Positions 34,530 to 46,139 are shown, counted from the first letter of the stretch. The stretch: 64,000 nt of DNA from Coprinus comatus (GCA_034638255.1 JAWPGT010000003.1:744001-808000); one strand, 5' to 3'. Notes: generated by a model from the sequence alone, not told the origin. Program-made: numbers and translations.

Positions 34530-36434
34530 TCACGACACGGTGACTTGATCATCGGTGTCATCGGAATCATTATCGTCATCAGAATCTACTTCCTCCTCCT
34601 CCTCCTCCTCCAATGCTGCCTCTGCCTCTGCTTGGGCCTGTGCAGCAGATGCGGCAGTAGCTATAGCTAACTCGAGCATCTTTGCTTGCTCATCAGACAG
34701 ACCATACATTGACAAGGAAGGTATGATAGGCATTTCGTTCTGATCCGCGGAATTTGGAGAGGCCATTGCTATGTCTTGCATAAATCCGTTCTCTAAGGGG
34801 TTGGCAGGCGAAGTAGTATCCGGAGCTGAGATAGTTTCAGTGTTACTGGCTTCCGTGTATGTTGTGGGTTTTACTGGAAGAGCTTGTGATTGAGCACGAG
34901 CAATAACACTGGCCAACGTTGCCTGACCATTGGTTGGATCGTTATTGGAAATAGTAGACTGTCCTTGGGGATTGCCGAGAGCACTTCCTACTAGAGATTG
35001 CAGAAGCCCTTGCAGACTAAGCACGACGGCCTGCGTGCTGGCAATGATTTGTGGAGGAAGCTCCCCTTCTTCTAATATTCCAGGATCTCGATATGGCCCC
35101 TGCTGTGTAGACATTCCATTGGCCGCGATACTGTTCCACAATTTTGTCCTCCTCTCTTCTCGTAGCGAGTCTTCACCGTCTTCTTCATCAAGATCAACCT
35201 CCACGACGTCTGCGTTTATACATATCTCACTCTTCGGACCTCGTGTTTTGCTTCCGTTCTTATGCCGCTTGATGGCATCTCTTCTTGAGAAGATTTTCTG
35301 ACAACCTCCGCATTTCCAAGCTTTTTTGTCATGCAGCTTTACATGTCGCTTGAGGTCGTGATTTCGAGCAAATGATGCTGGACAACTGGTACAACGAAAT
35401 GGCCGATGAGTAGAATGACCACGTTGATGTGCGCGGAGGCTATATAGACGAGAGAAAATTTTGCCACAACCAGCAGCAAGACACGGATACACTGCCGTTC
35501 CAATGTCAGTCGCTGGAAGGAGGGAGTTGGGTTGATTCATCCATGGGTATGATGGGTTATTGGCGAAAGGAAGCTGATTTGGAAGGGTTTCAGGTGGTTG
35601 ACCAATTTGTATTCCACTTAGGACACCAATGACTTGGATTAAACCACTGATTTCCTGTAGTGCATGCATTTCGTGACCACCACGTGCGGACGATGTGACG
35701 GAGAACAGAAAGACTTGATACAGATGGAGTCGGATAGAAGCTACGAGTGCAGGATCCAATCCTTGCGGTGGTGAGTTGCCCAAAGCTTGAGTGATAATGC
35801 GAACTGCTTCGGAGACCTGAGTATAAAGGTCACCCTCCATAATGTAAGGTCGCTTGGGAGGTCTTTGATCTACAGCCGAAAGGTATTCATCACCTTCTTC
35901 GCGTCGACGCTTGCCTTTGTCAAGTTCCATAGAAGGTATATTCGAATGGCGTAAACCCCCAAAGAGAGTCTCTGACTTGGCCAGTAAAACAAGACTATGG
36001 CTCAGAGGCATACATAGATTCTTGGAAACACCATTTCCTAGGACGCTTCTTTGAAGTATTCCGAAGATATTTTCACCGCTTCCGGGTAGAATTGTCGATT
36101 CGAGAGCATGCCGGGCTTCGATGTCATGTTCCATTAGAGTCAGAATTGTTTTCATGGTCAGGAGAACAGCTTCTTCTTTGCGTGAAGGCTTGAGCGTATT
36201 TTCTGGTTGACACCGGGTAGTTTCTGCTTGAGCCTTGTTAATATCTTCCCAGATTTGTTGCCCCAGTTTCCAAGCTATTTCCTGAGCTTCAGCATCGATA
36301 TCGGCATCGTCCTCCTCCTCTTCCTCCTCTTCCTCCTCCATGTCGCTGGTGTCCTCTTCCTCCTCTTCCAGGTTAAGCTCTGCATCAACTGCTTCCTGAG
36401 CAGCGGCCAGAGCCTCAGCGAGGTTGTCGGCCAT
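34530..36434 (-). CDS. C2H2 zinc-finger transcription factor
   Basis: A single-exon frame of 634 residues. Tandem zinc fingers begin at C318: CLAAGCGKIFSRLYSLRAHQ then RGH, next CTSCPASFARNHDLKRHVKL then H, and a third C-x2-C finger, CGGCQKIFSRRDAIKRH, whose last ligand appears to be a more distant Cys (SEIC), making it C2HC-like. SFARNHDLKRH and FSRRDAIKRH are typical of fungal pathway-specific regulators. The N-terminus (residues 22-48) and the C-terminus each hold long Glu/Asp runs. An Ala/Gln-rich helix precedes the C-terminal acidic run. No orthologue with a known role can be named. Its start is only about 154 bases from that of the mitochondrial carrier on the other strand. Confidence 0.88.
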   Translation of the reverse strand: MADNLAEALAAAQEAVDAELNLEEEEEDTSDMEEEEEEEEEDDADIDAEAQEIAWKLGQQIWEDINKAQAETTRCQPENTLKPSRKEEAVLLTMKTILTLMEHDIEARHALESTILPGSGENIFGILQRSVLGNGVSKNLCMPLSHSLVLLAKSETLFGGLRHSNIPSMELDKGKRRREEGDEYLSAVDQRPPKRPYIMEGDLYTQVSEAVRIITQALGNSPPQGLDPALVASIRLHLYQVFLFSVTSSARGGHEMHALQEISGLIQVIGVLSGIQIGQPPETLPNQLPFANNPSYPWMNQPNSLLPATDIGTAVYPCLAAGCGKIFSRLYSLRAHQRGHSTHRPFRCTSCPASFARNHDLKRHVKLHDKKAWKCGGCQKIFSRRDAIKRHKNGSKTRGPKSEICINADVVEVDLDEEDGEDSLREERRTKLWNSIAANGMSTQQGPYRDPGILEEGELPPQIIASTQAVVLSLQGLLQSLVGSALGNPQGQSTISNNDPTNGQATLASVIARAQSQALPVKPTTYTEASNTETISAPDTTSPANPLENGFMQDIAMASPNSADQNEMPIIPSLSMYGLSDEQAKMLELAIATAASAAQAQAEAEAALEEEEEEEVDSDDDNDSDDTDDQVTVS

Positions 36435-36588
36435 TTGAAAAGACGGTTAAGAGTTGTTTAATTGAAAGAATGGAGTTTGTATATGTTTGGTGATCGTTTA
36501 TAGTCAGGGACGGCTCATAAGTTTGAGCAAATGACCATGCACCTCCCGTAAAATCGCTCTCCCGGGTTCGCTTTCCTCCACTACGACT
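36435..36588. promoter_or_regulatory. Shared promoter between C2H2 factor and carrier gene
   Basis: A 154-base space between two outward-facing start codons. It is inferred to carry both promoters; I see no clear TATA box or known site. Confidence 0.4.
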
Positions 36589-37820
36589 ATGTCCAAGGCT
36601 GCAAAGGATTTGACTGCTGGAACCATCGGTGGTATCGCACAGGTCAGTTTTTTATCTTGTCGAGTCATCTTACAATCCTCCAATTGTTCTCTTTAGGTAC
36701 TGGTTGGCCAACCATTCGACATTGTCAAAGTCGTACGTCCAAATGCTCATATCACACCGTATATCTAAATAACTCTTCTTATAGAGGATGCAAACCGCTC
36801 CCAATGGTACATACAGCGGTATGCTCCAATGTGCTGGAGGGATTTTAAAGAACGAAGGTCCATTGGCTTTCTATAAGGTAACAAAATCTCCGAAGTTTTT
36901 GATATGTTCGGCCGAAATTGAATTACTTCCAGGGAACTGCCACACCACTATTGGGAATTGGTGTATGTGTATCCATCCAGTTTGGCGCTCTCGAGTACAC
37001 CAAGAGGGTGTTTGCCAACCAGAACTTTGCTAGGGGTATTGGAGGAGAGGGGGGTAAAACGCTCACCGGCTCTCAGTTATTTGCGGCAGGTGTTGCGGCA
37101 GGTTTGGCAAATGGATTTGTCTCCGGTCCTGTTGAACATATCCGTATCCGTGCGTGATTAATGCCATAAGTCGTAAGTTTCTATACTCATGTCTTTTGCA
37201 AAATAGGTCTCCAAACTCAATCTAATGTCAACCCTACATGGAATGGTCCATGGGATGCCATTAAGAAGATTTACTCGGCCCATGGCATCAGAGGCATCTA
37301 TAGAGGACAGGGTGTTACTTTCCTTCGTGAGGCCACGGGTTATGGCGTCTACTTCTTGGCTTACGAAAAACTGGTTCAACGTGAAATGGCAAAGAAGGGA
37401 ATAAAACGAGACGAAATCAACCCACTTAACGCTGTACTTTATGGAGCTGCTGCTGGTTATGCTGTACGTTCCTTCTAGAGTTGCAGAAATATGTGCTAGC
37501 TAATTTCTTTTCTTTTCTCTTTGGAAGCTTTGGGCCGTTATCTATCCTATTGATATGATCAAGTCAAGAATGCAAACAGATGGATTTACACCAGCCACTG
37601 GTCAGAAGTACAAATCTGCAATAGACTGTGTTCGCGTTATCTTCAAGACAGAAGGACCTGCTGCATTCATGCGGGGTCTTGGTCCTACTCTAATTCGGTT
37701 CGTACTTTCGTACCCTCCATTCTTCATGATCTTGCTCACCGATGTCATAGGTCACCTTTCGCCAATGGAGCTACGTTCTTAGGGTTCGAAATGGCTGCTC
37801 GCGTACTTGATCGGCTATGA
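36589..37820 (+). CDS. YMC1: Mitochondrial carrier, Ymc1-like (SLC25 family)
   Basis: Seven exons, 36589-36642, 36697-36732, 36785-36877, 36933-37149, 37207-37463, 37528-37697 and 37751-37820, give 298 aa, the usual size. Three carrier repeats each show the P-x-[DE]-x-x-[KR] signature: QPFDIVKVRMQ, SGPVEHIRIRLQ and YPIDMIKSRMQ. Blocks KDLTAGTIGGIAQVLVGQ, GTATPLLGIGVCVSIQFG and FANGATFLGFEMA are closest to yeast Ymc1/Ymc2, inner-membrane carriers proposed to move amino acids or organic acids. The related carnitine/acylcarnitine carrier Crc1 is the main alternative, as both belong to the same subfamily. All intron phases close. It converges on the F-box gene. Confidence 0.9.
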
Positions 37821-38095
37821 ACCGTGAACAATTGAACATTGAATCGTCCAGTGATCATATTCACTTTTGATACTAATACATAGAAGGCTGTTTGATTTGA
37901 GCTGATTGACACCCTCAACGTCAACGCTCCTAGATTTGGATTAACGAAGTGCATATTATAGGTATTTAGAAGGAAATGTAACTAAACATGAATCACACAT
38001 TGGAACTACCGTAATAACTGAGACCAACAAGGATAAACCTACTGCGTGTACGAATGACGCCAATCAAACAGAGTGACTCATTCTACGAGAAATTT

Positions 38096-39592
38096 TTAGC
38101 ATGTCAAGAGGTTATGTTTGAATGTGAACCTACGTGGCATCTTGGTCACCTGGGATACCTGGGCCTCGTTTATCGATGCTTTAACTGGCTCGTTCTCTCC
38201 CCGAGTAGCATTATTGGACTCTGAATATGCCCACAGGACACCCTCTCCGTCCAGGAAATCGATTCCAAGACTTTCAAACTTCTCCACCCACCAAATAAAC
38301 ACATCTTTGATCAGTCCATCAGAATCGGCATCAACGAGGTAACCGACAGTCCTGACTTCTTCTAAGCGAGGGTATAACTCAGGAGTAATCGCATTAAGAT
38401 GTTCTTTAGTCGCGTTCATTGACTTATCTGGATAAATATTCTCCGATTTAATACCCCGTAGACCAATTTTTCTGAGATTGGGGTGAACGAGGGATGCCAA
38501 CGGCTCAGAGGTAACAGGAAAAACGATCGAAATAAGGTTAGGACAGGCTCCGGTTTCAAGAAACACATCAGGTTTGACGTGTTCCACGGCGTGACGGAAG
38601 TGCGAAGTGTCTGGTTCTGGTTCAAGTCGTGGTGCAGGAGATGGAAGGTCAACCGTGATTAGTGAAGGTCCGTGTTTGGAGATAAAGTTGCGAAGATCCT
38701 GTTGTGGTACATGAGGCTTATACCATGTTTGACAGTCACGGAGGGCGATACATAAAGTCAGATTCCGGAGACGTGGTAATGTGAGAAGGCTAGCTGCATG
38801 TAAACTTTCTTGCCGTGTAGAAAGTATAAGGTCGGTAACATAAGGTAAGGAGGGTTCAGGTGAAGATCTCAGATCCAAAGTTGTTGTCGAGAATGCACCA
38901 CCGGCGTAGTGCCGAAGATCAAGAACCCGGAGATTTTGAAAAGAACCAATAAATGTTGTCGAAGATGCCATGCTTGGAAGCTCGTCCACATTTTTCATAT
39001 TGTTCCAATACAAGCCCTGCAACGATGAACCGTACAGGCGTGCAACGGCATGCAGGAATTCGATAGGAAGGGGGTGTGACCACGATCCGCTGAGGAATTT
39101 CACGTTGGGACAGCATTGGAAGATGCGAAATAAGGTTTGCAGGAATCGAATATCATTTGTGCCTCGTGCATGTGTGAAGATCTCAATGTGAGTAGGCCAT
39201 CGACCATATCCAATATCAACATTGCCAGGTGAAGAGCTAAAAGAGGAAGAACGGCTGTCAAGCAGCACTGCCAGGATAGCATTCGCCCGGGCGGGGCTTG
39301 AGATGACAAGGTGTTCGTACAAGAACCTCTCTGCCACAGCCTTCCAGGATTTGCATACTAGAACGAGGCTTTTCTTCGTTCGGATAGAGATTATCGGAGT
39401 GTTGGCGGCCATGGCATTGTTTGAAGTCCGGCGCGGCAGGAAAGGATCCAAAGGACGAATGGAGGCCGCGTGGTGAACATACGTGGCAAATTGGAATATA
39501 TCAAGCCATAGCTCGATAGGAAGCGATGGCACGCATTTGGGTAGACTTTGCCTCTGAAAGGGTATGTTGCTCATGAAGAGGCTAGAGAACAA
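38096..39592 (-). CDS. F-box-like protein
   Basis: A single-exon frame of 498 residues. Residues about 19-75 fit a basidiomycete F-box: CVPSLPIELWLDIFQFATYV, a spacer of about 35 residues, then SLVLVCKSWKAVAERFLYEH. The rest alternates short hydrophobic strands and helices in the manner of degenerate leucine-rich repeats (FIGSFQNLRVLDLRHYAGG, LPRLRNLTLC, HPNLRKIGLRG). F-box proteins bind Skp1 and bring substrates to SCF ubiquitin ligases; large, fast-evolving F-box families are typical of mushrooms. The start is ATG 39592; an internal ATG at 39574 is also possible. The substrate cannot be predicted. Confidence 0.8.
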   Translation of the reverse strand: MFSSLFMSNIPFQRQSLPKCVPSLPIELWLDIFQFATYVHHAASIRPLDPFLPRRTSNNAMAANTPIISIRTKKSLVLVCKSWKAVAERFLYEHLVISSPARANAILAVLLDSRSSSFSSSPGNVDIGYGRWPTHIEIFTHARGTNDIRFLQTLFRIFQCCPNVKFLSGSWSHPLPIEFLHAVARLYGSSLQGLYWNNMKNVDELPSMASSTTFIGSFQNLRVLDLRHYAGGAFSTTTLDLRSSPEPSLPYVTDLILSTRQESLHAASLLTLPRLRNLTLCIALRDCQTWYKPHVPQQDLRNFISKHGPSLITVDLPSPAPRLEPEPDTSHFRHAVEHVKPDVFLETGACPNLISIVFPVTSEPLASLVHPNLRKIGLRGIKSENIYPDKSMNATKEHLNAITPELYPRLEEVRTVGYLVDADSDGLIKDVFIWWVEKFESLGIDFLDGEGVLWAYSESNNATRGENEPVKASINEAQVSQVTKMPRRFTFKHNLLTC

Positions 39593-41347
39593 TAAGCTGA
39601 GCGTCTAGGACATAGGAGCGGATTAGTATACCATTCAGTGGGCGACAATATGCGTTCAACGCGTCGTAACAGAGCTTGCATAATTAGGTCTCTGTCCAAG
39701 ACACTAGAAAGTAACAATAGAACAGAATCGCCCTTCACAGTAAGGATTCAAAGGATGGTAGTGAAGGATAACCAATCTCTGCCAATTCATTCCATGTCGG
39801 CTAATTGTCATAAGTAGTCCGGCACCAAACACGTCCAAATACCCGTCGTCTCAACTGGCACAATGCTAAATAGGGGGCAAGACTGTCCTCTCTCGCAGGC
39901 TATATGTTGGACTACGAGCTCTCATTAGCCTGTCAAGGCTACACAAACGTGGTCCTCACGTTTTTTCTAGCAGACTCATCTGCGCAGTTATTTATTATCA
40001 CCACCGAGCAATGCTACATGACTTCACCCAGAATTCGTTTGACCAGATATAATTACCAACCCTCTCTCAAAAATGGCATCTATGTTACTCGGAGAATTTT
40101 ACTTATTACGACCGACCAATGCAGCGTCATTACTCCTCACGAACGTCGCATGGCTGGCCCTTTCGGTTTCTCTCCACACACTCGAATTCAGACCCTTTCC
40201 ATCCCTCGCATTCATCTAAACATCGCAGTCCAAGTAACATTTTTGCTCCACACCACTCTTAGCAATTACTTTTATGTCATACATAAGCACTTTTACAATC
40301 CATCAAGACAACTTTGTAACGCCACCCCTTTTCATATGAATTGCACGTGGAATCCAAACTATTAATGATCTTTTTTCTTCGGTTTTAGGTTCACATCGAT
40401 GGTAACACTGCGGATTAATCATAAGAGATCCAATATGACACATAGTATCAGTTGCCCCAATGGACCTTCAACAAAGTACACCTATCATTTCGGAATCACT
40501 GTTAGAGATCATACCAAAGATTCACTCCTTTTATGTCTTGCGCTGCATGAGGTCCGTCGATGGTTCCCGCGAACGTATGTAAAGGGGCAAATCAGGCCGT
40601 TATACTCGGTATCACAGGTTCCGTTAAGTAAGATCCAATTTTACACATGTCGGAGTCAATTATAACTTTTATTGTTTTTTTAGGAAACAATCAATGAGCT
40701 TTGAGTCCATTTCATACACACGGGGAACGGAAACATTCTCCATACGATACTTGTCAGTATGTTGACATGGTTCACCATGATAATATGTTTTCAAGGTTAC
40801 ATACTAGAATAGGATTGCTTCACTATTATACGAGTTATGCGCACATGCTGACAATGTCACGAATGGAGTAACAGGGAGTAACCTTGCCACCGGAAAACAC
40901 GACCATGGCTCCCTTATATAGAGCTTGGCAGCGGCAATTCTTTAAGAGGTAAAACAAGAGGGGCAACTTAAATGAACAGACAGTTAGGTGTGCGATAAAT
41001 CCTTCTGACATGTCTCTCTCGATACCACTCGTGTGGGTCATGAGAGCAGCTGCCAGCAGCACCAAGCATAACAAACTGAGATGTTGCAAGGGGTAGGACC
41101 CAGCGCCACTGACTGTCAGTTGTCTGTGTCAAAAAAATCTCCATAATATTTTACATTGCAGAAGCCTACATAAGACCTAAAGCGCTTTACACTTAAGCGT
41201 TTGGAACAAGTTTGGAAAGCAAAGGAACGTGCTCCTCGAAAACAGCATGATATATTACATACAATGTGTGAAACGGATCGAAATTATTAAATTATGTACT
41301 GCCAGTGAAACCGTACTAGAGATGTATACCATGAGTCACACTACATA
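39593..41347. other. Intergenic region between F-box and WOPR copy 3
   Basis: About 1.75 kb. A 153-codon plus-strand frame at 39904-40365 and an 88-codon one at 40399-40665 are long for this composition but have no domain, no start context and no splice-linked partners. I leave them unannotated. Confidence 0.4.
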
Positions 41348-42533
41348 TTATGAAGTGGAATTAAAACGCATAAGAATTTTCTCATCGACAGGATGTCGCC
41401 GAGGAGGCTGAACATTCTGTAGGTAAGCCAGAGGTGCAAGGTTATCAATAACACTATCATCAGAAGAGCCTGAGCTTCTTGGCCCTCGTCGCAATTGAGA
41501 AGGGTATGGACCGGGATGATGTGGAGGCGGAGGAGACTCGTCATTCTCAATGGGTGAATCGGGCCATCCTGAAGAAGGTTCTTGATCTTGAGGCGACGTA
41601 GGTACCTCAAGTGGATGATCTCGGGGCGACCTGCCTGACCTGTAGGGAACGTACTCCAGCCGGGAAAATTCGGATTCGTTGGAGTCGGGATTGAAGATAT
41701 GGTCTGGTCGACCTTTTGCAGACCTGGCACTTGTGTATTTGCCATGGGGTACGGGTAGACATCTTAGTTGGGGTATGTCATCGATACACTTCAGCCGTCT
41801 GATGGAGTATTCTGTAAAATACGCGACTAATTGAAAGAACACATTCAGAACACCCTTGATAACGCCAACGAAATTTAAGCGACTTACTCAGATGCCATTT
41901 ACGCTGCCCTCTAGGTGTGTCCACATATACTGTATATGTTTGTTTTGTAAGAATATGAGCTGCACGATCAAAGCTGGTACTAACATTCAAAAAGTATCAG
42001 AGCCCCGTCTGTTGGAGTTATAGTGAAAGACGGAAGGGACGACTTACGAGCTGTCTGACTCGTACAGTGAGTCTGTATATAAATGCTGCTGAGGGTTTTT
42101 CTCGTGATAAAATAAGAAGCCCTAGGAACGCCTAAATTGAGCCGATGGCCAGCGGTTCGGCGCTAGATTCGCACCTCTCGTACTCGAGATGGTCCCCAAC
42201 GGATGCCTATACAACATGTATGTCAGAGATGATATACTATTAACGAAGCTCAAAATACATACCATCCGTCCAACGTTCAATACCGACCTACATCATGACA
42301 GTTAACTTCCGAAGATATGGTCCAAATACTGGTAGACCACTCACTCCTGTTAATTCTGTTTGTGGGCCTCTTTCCTCCCATACATATACAGACCCAGGTG
42401 ATATTAGACTTCGTTCTTCTGTGTCTAACCGTCTTGTCACCATTGGTAGGATGCCGAGAAAGACGGCGTGGAAAATAACTCTTGCATCTTGAGGCGACCG
42501 TATGCGGAGACCAGTACAGGTAGCACGCTGCAT
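41348..42533 (-). CDS. WOPR (Gti1/Pac2) transcription factor, copy 3
   Basis: Six exons: 42345-42533, 42263-42287, 42175-42206, 42048-42121, 41888-41979 and 41348-41826, giving 296 aa. WOPR half A: TGLRIRSPQDARVIFHAVFL, SPGSVYVWEERG, VGIERWTDGIRWGPSRVRE, GFLFYHEK. Half B: LTKQTYTVYVDTPRGQRKWH then LIAYFTEYSIRRL. It shares with copy 1 the intron before the GIERW segment and has one more intron inside WTDG. The tail is Pro/Ser/Asp-rich and ends LAPLAYLQ, a short spacer, then RRHPVDEKILMRF, nearly the same as copy 1. This marks copies 1 and 3 as the closer pair although they lie 24 kb apart in opposite orientation. It is probably a DNA-binding regulator of morphology or development. Confidence 0.9.
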
Positions 42534-43031
42534 CGCTGTAGAAGAGGTTGGATTGAAGGAGAGGAATTGGCGGTCCATTTCCTAGTAGAGGGATAATAAA
42601 CAATGAGGAAGGAGAGTGGGGGGTGGGCGTATTGAAGAGGATTGACAATGAGAGCCAACACTTGAATTTAAGTGCAAAGGGCGAACAGGGCACACAGAGG
42701 CTAGCGAAATCAAGGACTGATGGGGTTGTCGAGCTTACGATACACCCTTCGTTAAAGAATATGATTTATCGTCAACTTGACATATATTAGAGTTTTAGAA
42801 GCTACTAGGAGAGGTAAGGGGTGTAGAAGGGTGTGAAACGGAGTTGTGCCTGGGCTGTTTTTGTCAATCTAAATGAATACCAGTGTGTCAGATTCAGTTC
42901 GCTCGCGACACACTGTAACCGTTCATTGACCATTCCCGTCACGCCTATAATGGTTTTGCCGACCGGCAAAACGACACAAGGCGCTCCGAGATCTCGCAGT
43001 AGGAGATGCTTGTATGTGCAACCGTGCTTAC

Positions 43032-43181
43032 TTGTTTAGAATTGTGAGCCTTCTCCTTCTCGCTCAAGACCTCCGGGCTTGTAGATCCATGCGGACACCC
43101 TTGACATGGAGCATCATTAAAGAGCTGGTTCAGTTCCTCCCGTAACTTGAAAGGCCAAGCCCATCTTGCAGCATCAGCCAT
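43032..43181 (-). CDS. Possible first exon of a small Cys-containing protein
   Basis: ATG 43181 opens 50 codons ending at a good donor (GTAAGC) after 43032. The peptide has WAWPFKLREELNQLF then CQGCPHG and a charged end, and its composition is protein-like. No convincing second exon follows; the best acceptor (near 42872) would add a weakly hydrophobic tail. I recognise no family. Confidence 0.3.
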
Positions 43182-45014
43182 ATCTGGATAGATATATCTA
43201 TAGATTGGCTGAAGAGGTATGTAAGAAAGCTTCATATGGCATTATAATATCACCTTCACATCCAAATTTGGACAGGCTCTATATATGTCCAAGAGGACGT
43301 TCCGATTGGATTTGGATTGGACTGGTTTTCGGTGATGGACCTTGGACATTCATTGGTAAGCAGTGAGTTGAGGTACCCTTGTTGTAAGGTAATGCCCGAC
43401 AGGTGTCAGTAGGAGTAACAGGATAACCATCATCGTGACCAACTTCAAAGGAGCCCAGAGTCCATTTTACTCACTATATATTAAGAGGCATTCACGCATG
43501 GCTAGTATAATATATGACACTGTTCTGACCAGCTGGGCACTCTCCTTGAGGCAAATTCATCATCCTGGAACAATACTGGTTTTAAACTTGACCGAAGGTG
43601 GCACCGCAAGTTGTGTAATTGGCCGTCCTTAACGACACTTTACCAAATGGACAGCTTTACTTCAAGCTATGAGGTCATTCAGAATATTTGAACCTCAGGA
43701 CGATCACAGGGAAGAACAACTCAGTTCATCAGTCAACAGGGGCCCCGATTCCAAGTCCGACAACTTAGTTCAGTGTTGCGTCTCAGGTGTGTGCGCATCA
43801 CCGGTTAAGAACTTTAGTGTGTGGTGTAGTGTACTTAATTAAATGTTTGCAGAGTGCTCGTAGTACTCTCCAGCATGATGCCGGACCCCAAGTCGGTTAC
43901 TAGATAGTATTACTCTATAGTACGCAGATGCAGGATAACGTCCTGTAGATAACCGACTTACGATGTACACTACAAAGCAATGTGGTCATGCTTCAAGTGG
44001 ATTTTCGATTCCGTATCATTCACAGGTGGAAGCTTTTTTTAGAGCACTCAACTAGATGCTTAACGTCAACTAGCCATGGCGTCGGCAAGGCAATTATGGG
44101 TACGGATATCCGGGGGGCAGGAGACTGCGAAGGGTAAGGTCAGGGTACGGTTGTACAGCTGGGGTATGGCAACTGTTCTAACTGCAATATATATTATAAT
44201 ATACATTTCACCAATTGCCAGCTCAGGTGTGACGACTACTAGCTAGTGCATAGTATTCGAAAGGAGATGCGGCGGTGGTGATCCTCTAATAGCCCAAGCC
44301 TTCTTTTATGGAAACCCGAGTCGCACCTTATGACAACTTGCCCAGGTGATGAATTGAACACGGTTGATGTTTTTATTTTCGTGGCATCATCTGATAGTCG
44401 TGTTGTGGTGCAAAGTTGAGCGTACATAACAGTTTGTAATAATTTGATGACAGTGGCAAAAAAAAAGGTATTCCACACTGCGGGTCGAATATGACCAGAC
44501 CCTTCACGGTAATGGCATATTATTCAATTTATCCGGGGTTATTCCGAACACTTCATTTATGATTTTGTCGTAATAAATTCGAAGTCTGATATATGACGAG
44601 GGAAGTACTTAGCTGAGTCCCACTAATCACAAGTTCACAGATTCAAATGGCTCGGGCCTGAGGAAACTAACAACAAGAAATTTAAACAGGAAAAATGCTG
44701 ATATACTCTTCAAAGCTTCACCATTGTCTGAATTTTCAACCCCAATCAATCATACCATCCGGGATCACCTATAATAGTAACATAAGAGATGGGATATAGT
44801 GGTCGAGTGAACCTGTCACTTCTATACCATGCAATATCAGGCAATTTATTGGTAGACATAAATAAGCTAGAGGCCGACTGAGCAACCAATCCTCCACGAA
44901 ATTACAAATAGAAGGGGTTATTCTTAGTTGATACATGGTAACTCACTAGGTAACAGAGGTGTTACAGTGGCAATGCATTAAATCCACCTAGCACCAGAAC
45001 GTGCAATGATAGGC
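43182..45014. other. Intergenic region
   Basis: About 1.8 kb with no supported gene. Open frames are below 90 codons and lack domains. Confidence 0.45.
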
Positions 45015-45836
45015 CTACTGCAAGTCTTTGTTATCAATGGAAACTCCAGCATTTTGGAGAATCTCCACTAGAGCCTTGGTAGCGTGTAATGCTTGTAGAT
45101 CGTCTGAGCCTCCCAACGATTTACCACGAACGAGGATATTGGGGAAAGTAGAGTGATGAGTGAGTCGAGTGAGTAGCGCCTTAATGAAGCCGGCGTCGTC
45201 TGTCAAGTCAAGATGAATATATAATTATGACAACAGTTGCATAACACAAACCTCGAAGGTCAACTTCGATGACTTTGGGCGCTGGCGTCAGGCCATACTC
45301 GACGAGCAAACTCTTCGCTTTTCTGGAATATCTACGGAGAATAGGTGTCAGTACATTCGATCTGTGTTGGAGAAGTAAACTATACATACGGGCAATAACT
45401 CTACAATGTGAAGCCACGCAATCATCAGATACGCCCTTTGATATGGCCGTGATTGAGGGCGTACCTTACTAAAAACAACAACAGGATACTCCTCATTGAT
45501 CTTCTTCATTTCCTCTTGCCAGTTGAAATGTTTGTCACCAGCAGCATATACATCCAAGTCAACAACTTTTGTTGGATCCAATTGCACTTGGTTCGCTAGT
45601 ACATGCTGGGTCTCATCTGATTCTGCAGTGGCAACATGAAGCAAACCGTATATTTCATCTACTTTTGCATTCTTGGAACCTAGAGCCTTGGCAATACGAG
45701 CACGCGATGAACTCATCATATCTGAGTCTTTCCATGATTCTGGGAGTTGCCAGGAGAAGCCCATGGACCACGCGAACGTTAAGAAGGCGCAGATTAGAAT
45801 GAAAAGTCTAACAGAGGGGCGGCGGAGAAGTGACAT
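45015..45836 (-). CDS. Membrane-anchored monothiol-type glutaredoxin (Grx6/Grx7-like, CPYS)
   Basis: Four exons: 45465-45836, 45390-45400, 45252-45331 and 45015-45199, giving 215 aa. The start SLLRRPSVRLFILICAFLTF is a signal anchor like that of the yeast secretory-pathway glutaredoxins Grx6 and Grx7. The active site FSKSYCPYSRKAKSLL contains CPYS, with C127 as the thiol. The glutathione-binding part follows (TFPNILVRGKSLGGSDDLQ, with the cis-Pro and the GG-D motif). The second exon is only 11 nt long and supplies S-Y-C and most of P; without it the catalytic Cys is lost. The upstream in-frame ATG at 46067 is rejected because the anchor would be internal and the extra segment lacks features. 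It is divergent from the HAD gene. The predicted role is redox control in the ER or Golgi. Confidence 0.9.
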
Positions 45837-46139
45837 GGTTGTGTGTGTTGCTTGAAATCGTTTTCGGTCAGTAACAACCCTAGAACTGATTGTGACTGCG
45901 GCATCATACATGTCATGCTTCATAATGATGGTTAATAATACGTGATGGGACCATTCCACAATTTTCCCAGTCTCTGAGTTGCATGTTCGTAGAGGCCGTA
46001 GAGCCTGGTAGAGCTGACTGACTGACAACAAGAAGTGCCCAGATAACAAAAGTGTTGAACGTTTCATAAATTTCGTTTATGATCAGATGGCCATCTTTGT
46101 CTCTTCAGATCAATCAATATTTCAATCATCACAACTACC

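Noticed and set aside
34585..34612. Trinucleotide (TCC)n run as a microsatellite
   Set aside because: It lies inside the C2H2 factor and encodes its glutamate run, so it is better described as coding low complexity.
39904..40365. 153-codon plus-strand open frame
   Set aside because: No domain, no protein-like pattern, no start context and no linked exons. Probably a chance frame.
45837..46067. Longer N-terminus for the glutaredoxin from ATG 46067
   Set aside because: It would place the signal anchor internally and adds a featureless segment. ATG 45836 directly precedes the anchor, as in Grx6/Grx7.
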